From Balaenoptera acutorostrata (lineage: Eukaryota; Chordata; Mammalia; Artiodactyla; Balaenopteridae), in NCBI RefSeq assembly GCF_949987535.1, contig NC_080067.1, positions 8,494,001 through 8,558,000 on the forward strand: 64,000 nt of DNA, written 5' to 3'. Position numbers and translations under genes: made by a program. The number at the start of each line of letters is the position of its first letter. Within the stretch, counting starts at the first letter, position 1. The notes under the pieces were generated by a model, which was not told where the DNA came from, did not search any database, and saw only the letters and a program-made list of their open reading frames with translations. Of this stretch, positions 33,266 to 45,679 are shown piece by piece.

Positions 33266-34284
33266 CCCCAGTTTATTTCATTCGTTGTTTTTTGTTGTTG
33301 TTGTTTTAGCTGTTGTAATTTTTTTGTCACTCTATGTAAGATATAGAGGAAAAAGCCATTTTCTGGGACACACCTTATTAGTAATTTTTATCTAATTGTC
33401 ACTGTCCTTGCTCAAAAGAAACAGAGCAACGTTGTTTTGTCTCTATTTTAAAAATCACCCATTCTATTCTGATGAGTCAGTTCTATTCTAATAAGCCTGA
33501 AACATTTGAAATGTATTACACTATATTTAATACTATCAATGAATGTGGTTTTATGACTAAATTTGCCTTCTTTTTTTCCTCCTATGTTCAAATTACATTA
33601 CGATAAACACATCATACTAGGCTTAGGAAGTAAAATGTATAAATCAGTGGAGCCTTATAAAAGATATTCTAACATGTTAGAAAAATATTTGGTGCTTAAA
33701 ATATTGAAATTGCTTTTGATCCAGAATTTCACTGACCCACTCATTTGAGGATTATTTTTGTTTCATCTTTCTCACACCATTGGTAGGTCTGTATTTAAAG
33801 ATCTTGATCAATCAAGGGAAACCTTTCTGATACATTTCATGAACTAAGAAGGGCAGGATAGAACATAATCAGTTGTCTTAGGAAAATTTCTCTTCAATGT
33901 GAACCCAAAAGAAATATGTGTTCCTTCCACATCTATTTTATAAATATCTATTTCATGGAGATATGCCTCTGGTTTTCATCTAGTTGCCTTCTTGAAATTT
34001 AAAAATGTATAAAGCATATTGTTAGAAGTATCTAGGATCCCATTTCATTAGCGTGAATATTCTCACCAGATTATATAACTTTATTTTCTACCTACCTATT
34101 GAATATGTTCCTCAACTTCCTGGCTACTGCCATTTCTCCAGTTCAGATCTTTATCACCTCTCTTCTGGACAAATGAAGTAACCCCTTAACTGGCACCCCT
34201 GCTCTCAGTTTTGCCTGTTTTGCAATGTGCCTTTTGCTCCTTTGATCCTCAGAATATTTCCAGTGGAGTGGTAGTCTAGCCAGA
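33266..34284. other. Unassigned sequence with a (TTG)n run
   Basis: TTGTTGTTGTTG lies near 33291-33306. No recognised element otherwise. Confidence 0.4.
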
Positions 34285-34292
34285 TGTTCTTT

Positions 34293-34961
34293 TTTTTTTT
34301 TTTTTTTTAATTGAAGTATAGTTGATTTACAATGTTGCATTAGTTTCAGGTGTACAGCAAAGTGATTCAGTTATATATATAGTATTTTTTCAGATTGTTT
34401 TCCATTATAAGTTATTACAAGATATTGAGTATAGTTGTTATGCAGTAGGAACTTGTTGTTTATCTATTTTATATAGTAGTAGTGTGTATCTGCTAATCCC
34501 AAACTCCTAATTTATCCCCCCCTTCCCCTTTGGTAGCCATAAGTTTGTTTTCTGTGTTTGTGAGTCTGTTTCTGTTTTATAAATAAGTTCATTTGTATCA
34601 TTTTTTTTTAGATTCCACATATAAGTGATATCATATGGTATTTGTCTTTCTCTTTCTGATGTACTTCACTCAGTATGATAATCTCTAGGTCCATCCATGT
34701 TGCTGCAAATGGCATTATTTCATTCTTTTTTATGGCTGAGTAGTATTCCATTGTATATGTATACCTCATCTTCTTTATCCATTCATCTGTCGATGGACAT
34801 TCAGGTTGCTTCCACGTCTTGGCTATTGTAAAGTGTAAAGTTCATAGCTATAGTGCTGCTATGAACTTTGAGGTGCATGTATCTTTTTGGATTATCGTTT
34901 TCTTCAGTTATATGCCCAGTAGTGGGATTGCAGGATCATACGGTAGCTCTATTTTTAGAAG
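34293..34961 (-). mobile_element. 5'-truncated LINE-1 (3' end only)
   Basis: The T tract at 34289-34308 is the poly(A) tail of an inverted L1. The 3' UTR contains GTGTACAGCAAAGTGATTCAG, then the ORF2 C-terminal region to about 34961. TGTTCTTT occurs at 34285-34292 and 34962-34969 as a short duplication. The ORF2 remnant is broken. Relative to the L1 pattern seen elsewhere in the window it carries a ~20-bp extra stretch at about 34833-34852 that creates an inverted repeat. Confidence 0.92.
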
Positions 34962-34969
34962 TGTTCTTT

Positions 34970-35359
34970 AAAGGAAATGATCTGTGTTCAAATAAGTTGT
35001 AAAATGTTATAGACCATACCTTCCATGCTTGCAGTCATAAAACCTGTTAGCACATTAAAACTTTCAGGAGTCCTGAGTAACATGAAGATAGTGATGTGCT
35101 TTTGTCTTCTTCCATTACCCATGATCACCACCCTGCTCACTCTGAAGCACCCAGTGCCTTAGGGAAAATTAGGATAATTATAGCAGGGATTTGAGGAGAA
35201 AGAGTCAATATTCAACACCCAACTTCCAAAAGGGGACTATGAAGATCATGGCCAGAAAGTCTTAAAATCCCAGGTTTATTGAGAGAGAATGGATTTATAA
35301 ATTCCAAAAGATATTTACATATTAAGATCCAGGCTTAGTGGAATCATAGATAACTCAAC
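34970..35359. other. Unassigned sequence between two L1 fragments
   Basis: No gene or recognised repeat. Confidence 0.35.
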
Positions 35360-35437
35360 TATTTTCTTTTTAAATTTAATTTTTTATTGAAGTATAGTTG
35401 ATTTACAATGTTTCAGATGTACAGCAAAGTGATTCAG

Positions 35438-35474
<37 letters not shown>

Positions 35475-35816
35475 GTTTTATATATATATATACACATATA
35501 TTCTTTTTCAGATTCTTTTCCATTGTAGGTTATTGCAAGATACTGAGTACAGTTCCCTGTGCTATATAGTAAGTCCTTATTGCTTACCTATTTTATATAT
35601 AGTAGTGTGTGTATGTTAATCCCAAATTCCCAATTTTTCCCTCTCCCCATTTCCCCTTTGGTAACCATAAATTTGTTCTCTATGTCTGTGGGCCTATTTT
35701 GTTTTTGGAAATAAGTTCATTTGTATTTTTTATTAGATCCCACATGTAAGCGATATCATATGATATTTTTCTTTTTCTGTCTGATTTACTTAATTTAGTA
35801 TGATAATCTCTAGGTC
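35360..35816 (-). mobile_element. 5'-truncated LINE-1 3' UTR fragment with (TA)n
   Basis: This has the same 3' UTR type as 34293-34961 (CAGATGTACAGCAAAGTGATTCAG). It contains an expanded TA tract and stops at GATAATCTCTAGGTCC, earlier than the neighbouring copy. No clear target-site duplication found. Confidence 0.88.
35439..35470. repeat. (TA)n microsatellite, about 16 units
   Basis: Uninterrupted alternating TA inside an L1 3' UTR, with a shorter second TA run at about 35479-35492. Likely length-polymorphic. Confidence 0.9.
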
Positions 35817-36867
35817 CTTTTACCAAAAATATTGACAGGTTATTTAGAAAGCAGTGGTGTATGAGGAATACCTACCAGACAGAGAAAGGAACATGATACT
35901 TTTCATCATGGGAAGAGGAGGTATTTGGAAGGGATAGGTAGAGGATAAAGATGCAGCCTGGATCCTTCAGGGACCCAGTGCCTTCAACTCCATGGACCTT
36001 GATCCAAGGTGCACCAAAACTGTGAGGTGAAAACTCCAGGCAGGTTGAAAGGAAAGTTGAAACCCAAGGCGTGTGCATTCTCTTTACTGACGGCAACTCT
36101 GAAATGTCACTGACTTGCAAGGTCACCTCTTGTGCCAATATAAGATGGCCACAGTGGAAGAGAAAAGATGACACACATACTTAGGCAGAAAAACAGCAGG
36201 GAATTTTATCAAGGGAATCTCCCTTGACAGATGTCTGGTGTGGAGGGAATTCAAAATTCTTCCATGATGCCACTGGGCAACTGAAAATAGTTGATATGGA
36301 TCTCCTATGGTTCACCATAGTAAATGACAAGGTGATCCCATTTGAAAAACAGTAAAGCAGAAAGACATTTTCGCTGAAAAGCAGGGGATTCAGAGTGGTG
36401 ATGGGATGCTTTCAAGGCTTTGATTTTCCTGGGAGAACAGGCAATGAGTTACACCTTGAGAAGCAGATGCAGTTAGAAAAAAGGCCACTTCCCAGATTTA
36501 GGTGATCAGAGTTCAACAAGAGAACACCCAGAAATCATTTAATTCCAATTCCAGACACCATTTTGGAAAGGAAATTATGGGAGACAATCTGGAGGAGAAA
36601 ATTGGTTTGAAAGAGAGTTTAAACTTTAAATTGAGTGAGAAGATTTTAAACTGGAAAAGATTGAGTTACCTGTAACTGGAAAGTTTACATTATTATTTTC
36701 TACCCATCATTAGAAATGGAGATTATAAAGGAATTTAGTTATAGAGACATATAGAATTTTCTACAAGTGAGTTGTAGGTCTAAACCATCTACTCTATTAC
36801 AGAAATAAATCTGATTTCTCTTTTAATCCAGAGTCCCCCAAGTTTATTTGTCCAAAAACATATTTTT
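35817..36867. other. Unassigned sequence
   Basis: A 100-codon open frame on the minus strand (36174-35872) has no recognisable domain. I see no confident repeat. Confidence 0.35.
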
Positions 36868-36879
36868 AAAAAGTAAATA

Positions 36880-37172
36880 GGGGGCTTCCCTGGTGGTGCA
36901 GTGGTTGAGAATCCGCCTGCCAATGCAGGGGACACGGGTTCGAGCCCTGGTCTGGGAAGATCCCACATGCTGTGGAGCAACTGGACCCATGAGCCACAAC
37001 TACTGAGCCTGCGCGTCTGGAGCCTGTGCTCCGCAACAAGAGAGGCCGCGATAGTGAGAGGTCTGTGCACCGCGATGAAGAGTGGCCCCCGCTCACCGCA
37101 ACTAGAGAGAGCCCTCGCACACAAACGAAGACCCAACACAGCCAAAAATAAATAAATAAATTTATAAAAAAA
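36880..37172 (+). mobile_element. CHR-type SINE (cetacean subtype)
   Basis: Full-length sense copy beginning GGGGCTTCCCTGGTGGTGCAG and ending AAATAAATAAATTTATA plus poly(A). The 12-bp duplication AAAAAGTAAATA lies at 36868-36879 and 37173-37184. GGGTTCGAGCCC, an intact B-box consensus, lies near 36936. Confidence 0.95.
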
Positions 37173-37184
37173 AAAAAGTAAATA

Positions 37185-37569
37185 CATTGTATTTTCTCTC
37201 AGAACAAGTATTGGATGAGATATCCTTTGGGAAATAAGGTCTTATGCTCTTACTAGAGTTATCTCTTAAAATAAATCTCCTTTCTTTTAAAATCAATCTT
37301 GTTATTTATTTGTTTTAAAAATGCTTTTTTGGATTTCTTACATGTTTGAGGCATTCTTCTAGGTGCCTGAACTTGAAAGATGACTCAATCCTAAATTCTG
37401 ACCTCAAGAAAACCACAGATTTGCAGAGGAAGTATGTGCTTGTTTTGACAACATATATGCTAATATCAGAACAGTACAGAGAGAACTAGCAGGAAACTTG
37501 TGCCCGGACTGCATGAAAATTTATGAGGGGTTTCATATTTTTCTCTTTAAGGGTTTATACTTTCCCTTT
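37185..37569. other. Unassigned sequence
   Basis: No recognisable element or gene. Confidence 0.35.
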
Positions 37570-39395
37570 AAGAGAATGATCAAGGCAAGGGTATTCTCTC
37601 TCATCTTTTCTGTTCTACATTGTAGTAGAAGTTTAAGAAAGTGAAATAAGGGAAGTAAAAGGTATAAAGATTAGAAGGAAGAATTAAAACTCTTAATATA
37701 TGCAGATGACATGATTATGTGGTAAATCCTGAAGAATATACAAAACATCTACTAGGTGTAATAGTGAATTTAGCAAGGTCATAGTATACAAAGTTAATAT
37801 ACTTGAAGCAAAGATTAAGGAAATAAAAGTTTAAAAGTTCCGTTTAAAATAGCACTGAAAACATAAAATACGTAAGGATAAATGTAGCAATAGATTAAAA
37901 ACCTCTACACTGAATCCGCAAAAGATTAATAAGAAAGAAATCATGAATAAAGTGTGAGATGTACCATGCTAATGGATTGGAAGAGTCAATGTTGTCAAGA
38001 TGTCAACTCTCCCCAAGTTGTACAGATTCAGTATAAGCCAAATCATAATCTCAGCAAGTTTTTTTTATTTTGGAAATTGACAAGCTATTCTAAAATTCAT
38101 ATGGAAGTGCAAATAACCTAGAATAGTGAAAGTAATCTTGAAAAAGGAAAATAATATAGGAGGGCTTACATTTCTAACTTCAAGACTTACTTGCTATGAA
38201 GCTACATTAATCAGGACAGTGTGGTATTTATGAAAGGATAGTTAAAAAATGGAATAGAGAATTCATAAATACATCCACACTCACATAGTCAATTGATTTT
38301 TGACAGTGCTGCTGGGGAATTTCAATAAATGATGTTTGGACAACTGAAAATACACATGGAAAAAAATAAACTTTGGCTTCTACATCATGCCATAGGTTAA
38401 TTTGAGATGGATCATAGACCTAATCTTACAATCTAAAGGTATAGAGATTATAAAAGAAAAACCTAAGAAAATATCAAGAAAAATCAGGAAAATATCTTCA
38501 TGACTGAAGATTTTGGGAGAAATTATTTTCAAACATATTTGCCAAAAAACAAATAATTTGTATCCTACAATTCAATAATAAAAAGACAAACAATTCCATG
38601 AAGAAAAATCTGAACAGAGACTTCACAAAGGAAGAAATATATATGGCCAATGAGTAAATGAATAAAAAGTTCAACATCATTAGTCAGCAGGGAAATGCAA
38701 TTAAATCACAAAGCGTTATCACTCCACACTTAGTAGGATGGTTAAATTAAAAAAGACCAATGATGCTAAATGTTGTCAAGGATATGGCAGCAAGCAGACT
38801 TCTCATACACTGATGATGGAGTGTAACACAGTGCAATCAGTTTGGAAAACTGTTAAGTTTTTTTCTTCTTCAAGTTGAGCATATATCCTCCTATGATCTA
38901 ACAATTTCACCCCTAGGAATTTACCCAAGAAAAATGAGAATATATTTCCACGCAAGACTTTATGGGAAATGTTCATAGTAGATTTATTCATACTAGTCCT
39001 AAATAGAAAGAACCCAAATGCCTACAACAAAAGAATAAAGAATTTTGATATATTCATATACTGGAATAATATTAAGCAACAAAAATGAAAAGCTCTTCAC
39101 TCATACAATAACATGAATCTTTCAGACAATATACTAAGAAAATGAGGCCAGAAAGAAAACAATGTACACTGTAAGATTTCATATGTATGAATTTTTAGAA
39201 GACGGAACACTAACTTACTGGAGCAGGGTATTTACGAGGAAGAGGGAACTTTCTACAATGATAAAACCTTCTTTCTATGTCTTCATAGCAGTGTGAATTA
39301 CATGGATGCAGGCATTTATCAAAATTCATTGAATTGTACACTGAAAATTTATATATTTTACTGTATACAAATTTGACAATAAAAAACCCGAATAT
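37570..39395 (+). repeat. Old LINE-1 fragment, RT to 3' end, plus strand
   Basis: Decayed ORF2 from the reverse transcriptase onward. TTAATATATGCAGATGACATGATT (37692-37715) encodes the active-site core read as Y-A-D-D, with GCAGATGAC at 37702-37710. Later segments follow ORF2 order, including GGAAATTGACAAGCTATTC, AGGACAGTGTGGTATT and GTCAGCAGGGAAATGCAATT. The 3' end reads ATTGAATTGTACACTGAAAATTT. There are many stops and indels. It is an L1M-type (older mammalian) element, opposite in orientation to the young L1s. Confidence 0.88.
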
Positions 39396-40109
39396 TAAAC
39401 TGTACTTAGTAGGAATGAATTTCACAATGGTATGGACAAACAATTCTGAAACAACTCTCTGTGTGTCCTGTGATTGAGCAAATAAGAAAATATATTAATG
39501 AAAATGGGTGCCAGATTTTCCTCTGTTGGAGTTGTAAATATGGAAGGGAGGCAGCTAGAATAAATAAAGAGATGTGTGCAGTGGAATTGGAATTATCAAG
39601 TAAATTCATCGTTTTTAATACATAAATACATAGATACAGAAATGTGTGTGTGTGAATTTGCTGTTTTCCCCTAGCTCTGAACACTGAAAGAGGCTGCAAG
39701 CAATGAAATATGAATAGCAATGAGCACAGCTAGTACTCAGATACTGGCCCCTAAATACCATTCTCCACTGAAAGGTACCAGGGCTCTTTGGAGGAAAGAT
39801 TAACGCCAGACCTAAAGCTTAAAAAAAATACAAAACGAGTTGTTCAGGGAAGTAAGAATGTACTCAAAGAATTTTGGAGACATATCAAAAGGACAGAAAA
39901 GCCTGATGTCCAAAATCAGGAACAATTTGAATATCATATACATAATGCTAGAAGTGGATTATAATCCATGGAAGAAAATAAAAATATGCAAGTCCAAAGT
40001 GATATAAAAATAAAGGAATGAATAAATATGTCAGGTGGTGGGGTGGGGGAGGGAAGGACAGCAAGGGGAAGGCAGGTGTCTCCGTCGGGGGGCACGTCTG
40101 CTTTTCCAC
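39396..40109. other. Unassigned sequence
   Basis: A GTGTGTGTG stretch lies near 39645. No gene or confident repeat. Confidence 0.35.
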
Positions 40110-40245
40110 AACCCTCCCTGCTGCTCTTGCTTCCCCTTTGCTTGGAACAGCCTTCCTTGTCCTCACCAGCTTGGTGTCCGCTTCCCTCACACCTCTTCAA
40201 GGCACAGCTATATGTTATCTCCTTTGGGAAGGTTTCTTGGATTCT
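40110..40245. repeat. LINE-2 fragment
   Basis: TTGCTTGGAACAGCCTTCC, CACACCTCTTCAAGGCACAGC and TATCTCCTTTGGGAAGGTTTCTTGG follow the familiar L2 3'-end sequence. Short frames on both strands here are by-products of its GC content. Confidence 0.6.
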
Positions 40246-41524
40246 TAGAAGCATCTCAGTGAAGGAATTATGACCATTTGTTGTCCAGCTTGCTTTTTAT
40301 TCTCTCTTTCTCTCTCAGTGTAGGTAGCAGCAATTCTTTTTATATTTTGTAGAGCTCTCTTTTCTCTTAGGTTTATGTTGTGTTCTATAGTCCTGTTTCC
40401 ATCTTCCCCACCCCCACTGGTGGGCACTTAGGTTTTAACTCATTTTTTTTTGATGCTTTTCTATGAAGGATGCTATAACATGAATTGCATTATATTAAAT
40501 TGTATCCCATCAACTGGTGGTGAGCTATGAAAATGAAAGTAATAGGGGTCAATTAAGTAAAAAAAATTAGTTTATCTTGATGCCAGCTGTGAAAAATGCA
40601 TAAGACTGGCTGGGAGCCAATCACAGAGGCCCTGTAAGGTACATCCTTCCACCTGCTTGCAGAGAAAACCTTATTCAAAGGAAAAAATATCAGCAGATGA
40701 CTGAAGTTCTTCTTCTGTCCTGTGATTCAGAGATGGCTTTTGTTTTGTCCTCTGACTGGACAGCTCTGAATTGAGTTCCCTGACAACAGATGGGTGTAAA
40801 GCAGCCGCGGAGGTATCAGGATGCCTGCTCACCCAGGACCAGAAGGAAACCTTGTGCCGGACTCCAGGACTCCCTTCCCCTTTCCTTGGCTCTTGTTGAA
40901 GGTAAACTTACAGAAGCCACACAATCCCTTCCCCGATCCATCATTCCTTCTGAAGATTAGATGCAAAAATAAGAGCCAGATCAAAAAGTAGAGCCCTTCC
41001 GAGGAGGGTAGGAATTCCCCAATGTGGGTTAGACTTTAGGGCTCAGGCCAGTTAAAATACCAGATAGAACATGTTACAGGTGATAGCCTCTCTGCTGCTC
41101 ACGGAGCTACAAGTCATTAGACAGTTTTGCCTTGATGGACAGGCACTGTAGCCCTAACTAACTCAGCTGGTTGAGCCTGGTCACATTACTCTAATGACAA
41201 CTGACTTGCACGCTGAGGCTAGAGGAGCACCTGTCTGAGACAAGACCCCAGGAATATACAGTTCCTGAAGGTACGTACAGCCCCAGGGAAAGAAGACCAT
41301 GAGGGGCCTTGGGAAACTACCATTCCCAGTGTTTTTCTTTGTATTTTTAGAGGCTTCTTCAGATCTGTTTGCTAATATTTCATAATCATAGGAATTACTA
41401 TATATTGTAAACAGTTAATTATAATTGATATCTATATGGTCATTTCTAATGTACACAATGGGATCAGATCTTCAATCTCAGCATATTCTCATTATAGGGT
41501 CATAAGTATATAATACTTATTATA
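40246..41524. other. Unassigned sequence
   Basis: No recognised element across about 1.3 kb. A CTCTCTTTCTCTCTC patch lies near 40302. Confidence 0.35.
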
Positions 41525-41585
41525 TTTTAATATAATAATTTCTATTTTATAGATGAAGAAACAGAGACTTGGAGAGATGGAAACA
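41525..41585 (+). repeat. Short MIR fragment
   Basis: ATTTTATAGATGAAGAAACAGAGACTTGGAGAG matches the MIR core. Confidence 0.6.
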
Positions 41586-41843
41586 TTTTCTATTATAAAA
41601 GGAAGAGAATTATGTAATAATGGGTTGAAAAATAAGATGTTATTAACAGAACACTGAGCGTCCAGTAAACTGTATCTTGACTATTTAAAGAAAATGTAAT
41701 AAAATAGAGGGGAGAGGCATAAATGGGTATTATTTGGCCAACTGTGGCAAAGGTGGGGATAGGTTAACTCCACACCCTATTACCTATAGGATTTGGACTC
41801 AAGACGTTCCAGGATATTGCTGTGCTCTGTCCAGGGAATGGAG

Positions 41844-42486
41844 ATGTTACTGGTGGAATGGCAATTTCCTCGGGCCTTGTCCTCTCAAGGGAAAGAACCC
41901 AGATGAGAGACATAGAGCAGTTCCAAGCAGCAGGAGTTTTATTAAGCAAAGCAAGAGTACACTCTGGAGAAAGGATGTGACAGGGCTGTCTGGAAATCAG
42001 AAGCAGCAGCAGTGAAGGTAGGGTTGGGTTTTTTAGAGTGGTGGTCCCTCCCCGCATCCTACCTCATTTGACTGACAAGTTGGCAGACCATTTTAGGTTA
42101 TATATCCTTTCCCTTAGTGCGCGGGCGCTTATCCATAAGCACCCAAGAAAAACCCACAGCGCAGGGCGGGGCGGGGCGGGGCGGGTAAAAACTACAATGC
42201 TGATGTATTACAAATATGGCATAATGAACCCCGGGTTACTTTGAGTCACCTTTTAAGTCTTGGTGCGCCTGAGCCAAACTGTGCTGGCCGTTTTATCTTG
42301 CTTGGTCCTGATAAGGCTGGGAACTTAGCGGTGGTCCTTGGCTAGAAAAGGGAGGGTATCTGGGCATGCTCTGATTCCTAGCGTCCGGGGAAAGATGACT
42401 CCACCCAGGATGGGGCGGGACCCGCTCATATTTGACTAGCTACCTGACAGAGATACTCCTCCCCAAACTCATCCAGATATGTTGCA
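41844..42486 (-). mobile_element. Solo LTR of an endogenous retrovirus (edges approximate)
   Basis: Read on the minus strand, the parts of an LTR appear in order. There is a ~350-bp U3, a tandem GC-box array (42185-42164), a TATA box GATATATAACC (around 42104-42098), then an R-like stretch with AATAAA (41943-41938) in GCTTAATAAAACTCCTGC, then a ~95-bp U5. The AATAAA-in-R layout is typical of class I (gammaretrovirus-like) LTRs. I see no gag, pol or env nearby, so it is probably solo. I could not find a convincing target duplication, so both ends may be off by tens of bases. An alternative is an unrelated host promoter with a fortuitous polyadenylation signal. Confidence 0.65.
42164..42185. 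promoter_or_regulatory. GC-box array / potential G-quadruplex
   Basis: Five G-runs (3, 4, 4, 4, 3) separated by single C residues, built from the pentamer GGGGC. Each GGGCGGGG is an Sp1-type GC box. It lies ~60 bp upstream of the minus-strand TATA box of the LTR. Confidence 0.8.
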
Positions 42487-44299
42487 GGTTCTTGGGACCT
42501 GGGAGAATGGGGAACTTGATGAGACTGTAGGTGACTCAAGGCACTTCTGTCGTGTTAACAAAACCATTTCCCAGCTCATATCCACGTAGGATACGATTCT
42601 GTTCTTTCCTCTGTAATTCCTTACTCCACGTTCAGGCATTGATGACTTCTCATTTAGTACTGATTACTTCAAGGGAGGAAAATGCACTAAACCTGGAGAA
42701 AAAGAAAAGTTTGGACTTTCTGAAGCCCTATTTTAGGCTCAAGATAAAAAGAATTAGAATAAGAGATCAGTTTTCAGTTTTTCCTAACATTGAGGGTAAA
42801 GACTTCATGAAATGGGAGAATGGTGAAGAAAAGGGGGAGAGTACAAAAGAAAATTGATAATGATGGATCCCAGCAAAGGGACCTTGAGTCTTTCACTCTG
42901 CTTTCTCCATGCTTCATCTCCCACTATGTTTAATCCCAGAGGGCATAATAGAATACCCAGAGAATTTGAGGATTTGAATATAAATTAAAACTATGTAAAT
43001 TTTCATAAGTATCACCCAGGATGGATGTAAGACTTAAGTTTCCCTGTGCCCAGATGGTGCAGGAGCAGAAGAAATCTCTATGATCAGGCAACAAATCAGA
43101 GAATATTTTACTCTGAGGTCAGCCTATTGTCCTGCGGCCCTTAAAGAAGGGGGTTGAGGGCTGGCTTAGGCAGAGAGTGGGTTAAAGTTCAGATATCTGG
43201 GGAGAAGGAGAGAAATTAACCAAAGTTTAGTTAACAAGCATTTTGTTCTCATTGATCAGTGGGGACAAAACTGTTCAGCTAATCATTTATGAGGCAAAGA
43301 ATGGGAATTTGGAAGGTCTGTGTCTCCCTTGTCACAGGTAATCCATGAGTTTTATCTAAGTCATACACGGAAGGGTGGTTTTTGTAATAAGAAGTTTCCC
43401 AGAACAGAAAAGGGTAGGGGTATTTCTTTAATCTTTGCTGTCTTCCAGGATCACAAGGCTCCAATAAATTTCAACATTTTCAAAGGACACTGAGTAAACC
43501 ATGAAAATGGTCCAGTATGGTCAACTTTAAGACTTACACTTGAACTTTAAAAATGAAGCAAAAGGAGGAAGAAGAGGAGGAGGGAGAGGAGGAGTCACCA
43601 CTGCAGCAGCATTTAGGGAAAAAATTAAAAATTCCTAGTAGAACAAAATACTGGCCTTGTATTTCTTCTTATCAACATTCAATACAAAAGGCTGCAGAGC
43701 AACAAGATACCCTAGTAAAGAGTATGAGACAAAGATTGTTTAACTACCAAATTTTTATTTTATCAATATATATATAAAGTCTATGAACAGTTTTGGCCCT
43801 GCAAGAACTCAGAGAATATTGTCCTATTGAACCTTTCTGCAGGGTTCAATGAATTTTGGCCAACTAAAAAGTAACTAGGTAAACAGTGGCAAAAGGGCTG
43901 GAAATAAATATGGAACATATTCACCTGTAGAACCTAAGCAAAAAAAAAGTATGGGGGTTGAGATGTCAGAATAAATATAATGTGCCTTGACTATGTAGAA
44001 ATTATATAATAAAAATTGGATACACAAGGGAGAAAGGGGGTCAGAAGTTCAACAAACTCATTGTCTCGTTTATTAAAAGTAAACACAATTAGTAACTAAA
44101 GTCAAGAGAGAGAGAAGAAGGAATAGAGGGAAAAGGAAGAGGAAGTATCTTAATTTTTAATCATTATTCATAGCAGGGAACTTAGAGATGTAGTTAAAAG
44201 AAGTACATGACTAAGGGTCTTATATAAATATTTATTATTATAAAGATAACAACTAAAGAAAAAACTCATAATTTGAATAGCAGAAAAACAACACACAAA
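42487..44299. other. Unassigned sequence with a purine-rich tract
   Basis: A GA-rich run lies at 43556-43598. The short frame covering it is lysine/glutamate-rich only because of that tract. No gene or recognised repeat is evident. Confidence 0.4.
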
Positions 44300-45235
44300 A
44301 AGCACAGGAAATAGACTTGATAATGAAAGCCTTTAAAATCACAAAGAAAAGGTAGTACAAATAACATCATGGAATAAAGACAAAACCTAATTTTTATATC
44401 AATAACTCACCTATTAAAAGGCTTAACTTAACTTTTAAAAGAAGAGAATTTCCAGGATGGATTACACAACCCAATTCTATGCTCCATGGCATAGACTCAC
44501 TTAAAAATTACTCCAGAAAGGCTGAAAATAAAATAATTAAAAAGGATAGATCAGAAACTACAAACAAAAATAAAGCAGGGATTCCAGCCAAACTGCATCA
44601 AAAAAGAAAACCTAATAGTGCAGAAGTGTGTAACTCACAGTGGGCATAACACAGTTATGAATATCTACACACCAAACATTCATAAAGTATAAATTACACG
44701 TGATAGAAGCAGAAATAGACAAAAAGCACTAGTGGGAAACATTAATTCACCTCTTTTGGTCTATGTCAGGTCAAGTGAATGGAAATAATTAAGTATATAG
44801 AATATTGAAATAATATAAACAATAAGGTAGAGCTAATTGATAAGATAATTATGTACCTTATTAATTTTGAATTAACGTGGGAATATTTAGGAAAATTGGC
44901 CACATATTAGACCACCAGAAAATCCTTAATCTATTCTGAGTTAAAAGTAAACAGGAATCTCAGATACAACCTTCTTTAATCCCCATGCGATAAAACTAGA
45001 CAACAAATAGGCCCTTTTATCTAAAATTAGTAAAAACATTTTCTTAAAGTCTAGGTTGAAGGATAAGTAAAAAATGAAATTGCATCATATATAGGAAAAA
45101 AGTAATAAAAACAGAATCTATGGGAAGTAGTTAAAACAGGGTTTAGAAGATTCACAATCTTAAAATACTTAAAGTCAGTAAAAAATGGAGTCATGAATAG
45201 ATGTCCAACTCAAAAAAGTTAGAAAAGGGAAAATG
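44300..45235 (+). repeat. Old LINE-1 fragment (ORF2 endonuclease and linker region)
   Basis: Decayed plus-strand ORF2. TTCCAGGATGGATTACACAACCCAATTCTATGC, then ATATCTACACACCAAACATTC (the NIYAPN-type motif), then GCCACATATTAGACCACC (the IDHILG region), then ATGGGAAGTAGTTAAAACAGGGTTTAGAAG (the AAKAVLRG region). Numerous stops. Confidence 0.75.
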
Positions 45236-45244
45236 AAATAAACT

Positions 45245-45665
45245 GAAGGAAAGCAGAGGAAGTTTGGCAGATTGAATGTTGGTCCCATTTGTTCAGCTCT
45301 CCCTGTATATGTCCTCTACCTCTTGACTGACTGCTCGGACGTGTGGCTTTCTTTGGCAAATGGGAGGCTAGCAGATGGGATCCAAGTAGAGGCTTGCAGT
45401 GCGCTTGTGCAGAGAGCGAGCCCTCTGTGCTTCTGCCATTGCCATGAAATAACAGGTCTTAACTGGCCCGCTGGTTTGGGCAGAGAGTGAGAGATACACA
45501 GAGGAGAGCATCACAGGCCGACTTGCAGTATGGAACAGAGCTGCTTCAGCCACCAAAGCCTGGAGAGGAACTGCCCTGGCCACCACTGAAGTTCAAGAGT
45601 GAGGGACTGCCATGAAGGTCTTGTGGTTGTTTGCTATGTGGTGTTACTATGACAACATGGATTAA
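45245..45665 (+). repeat. Possible MLT1-like LTR inserted in old L1
   Basis: This block is more GC-rich than its L1 flanks. It begins GCAGATTGAATGTTGGTCCC and ends GGTTGTTTGCTATGTGGTGTTACTATGACAAC, reminiscent of MaLR LTR ends. L1-like sequence lies on both sides. Confidence 0.4.
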
Positions 45666-45679
45666 TTAATTAGAAAACA

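Noticed and set aside
35872..36174. 100-codon minus-strand frame
   Set aside because: Considered as a retrocopy fragment; no poly(A), duplication or recognised protein family.
36926..36950. tRNA gene-like A/B boxes in SINEs
   Set aside because: They belong to tRNA-derived SINE heads. No cloverleaf with complete acceptor pairing is present, so no tRNA gene is called.
36789..37187. Open frames of 84-132 codons over CHR SINEs (also at 2930, 6435, 8726, 49189-49631, 55103-55604)
   Set aside because: These recur with the same peptide in each SINE copy and are by-products of the GC-rich, stop-poor SINE body.
43553..43777. Lysine/glutamate-rich 74-codon frame
   Set aside because: Its composition comes from a GA microsatellite-like tract; nothing else supports a gene.
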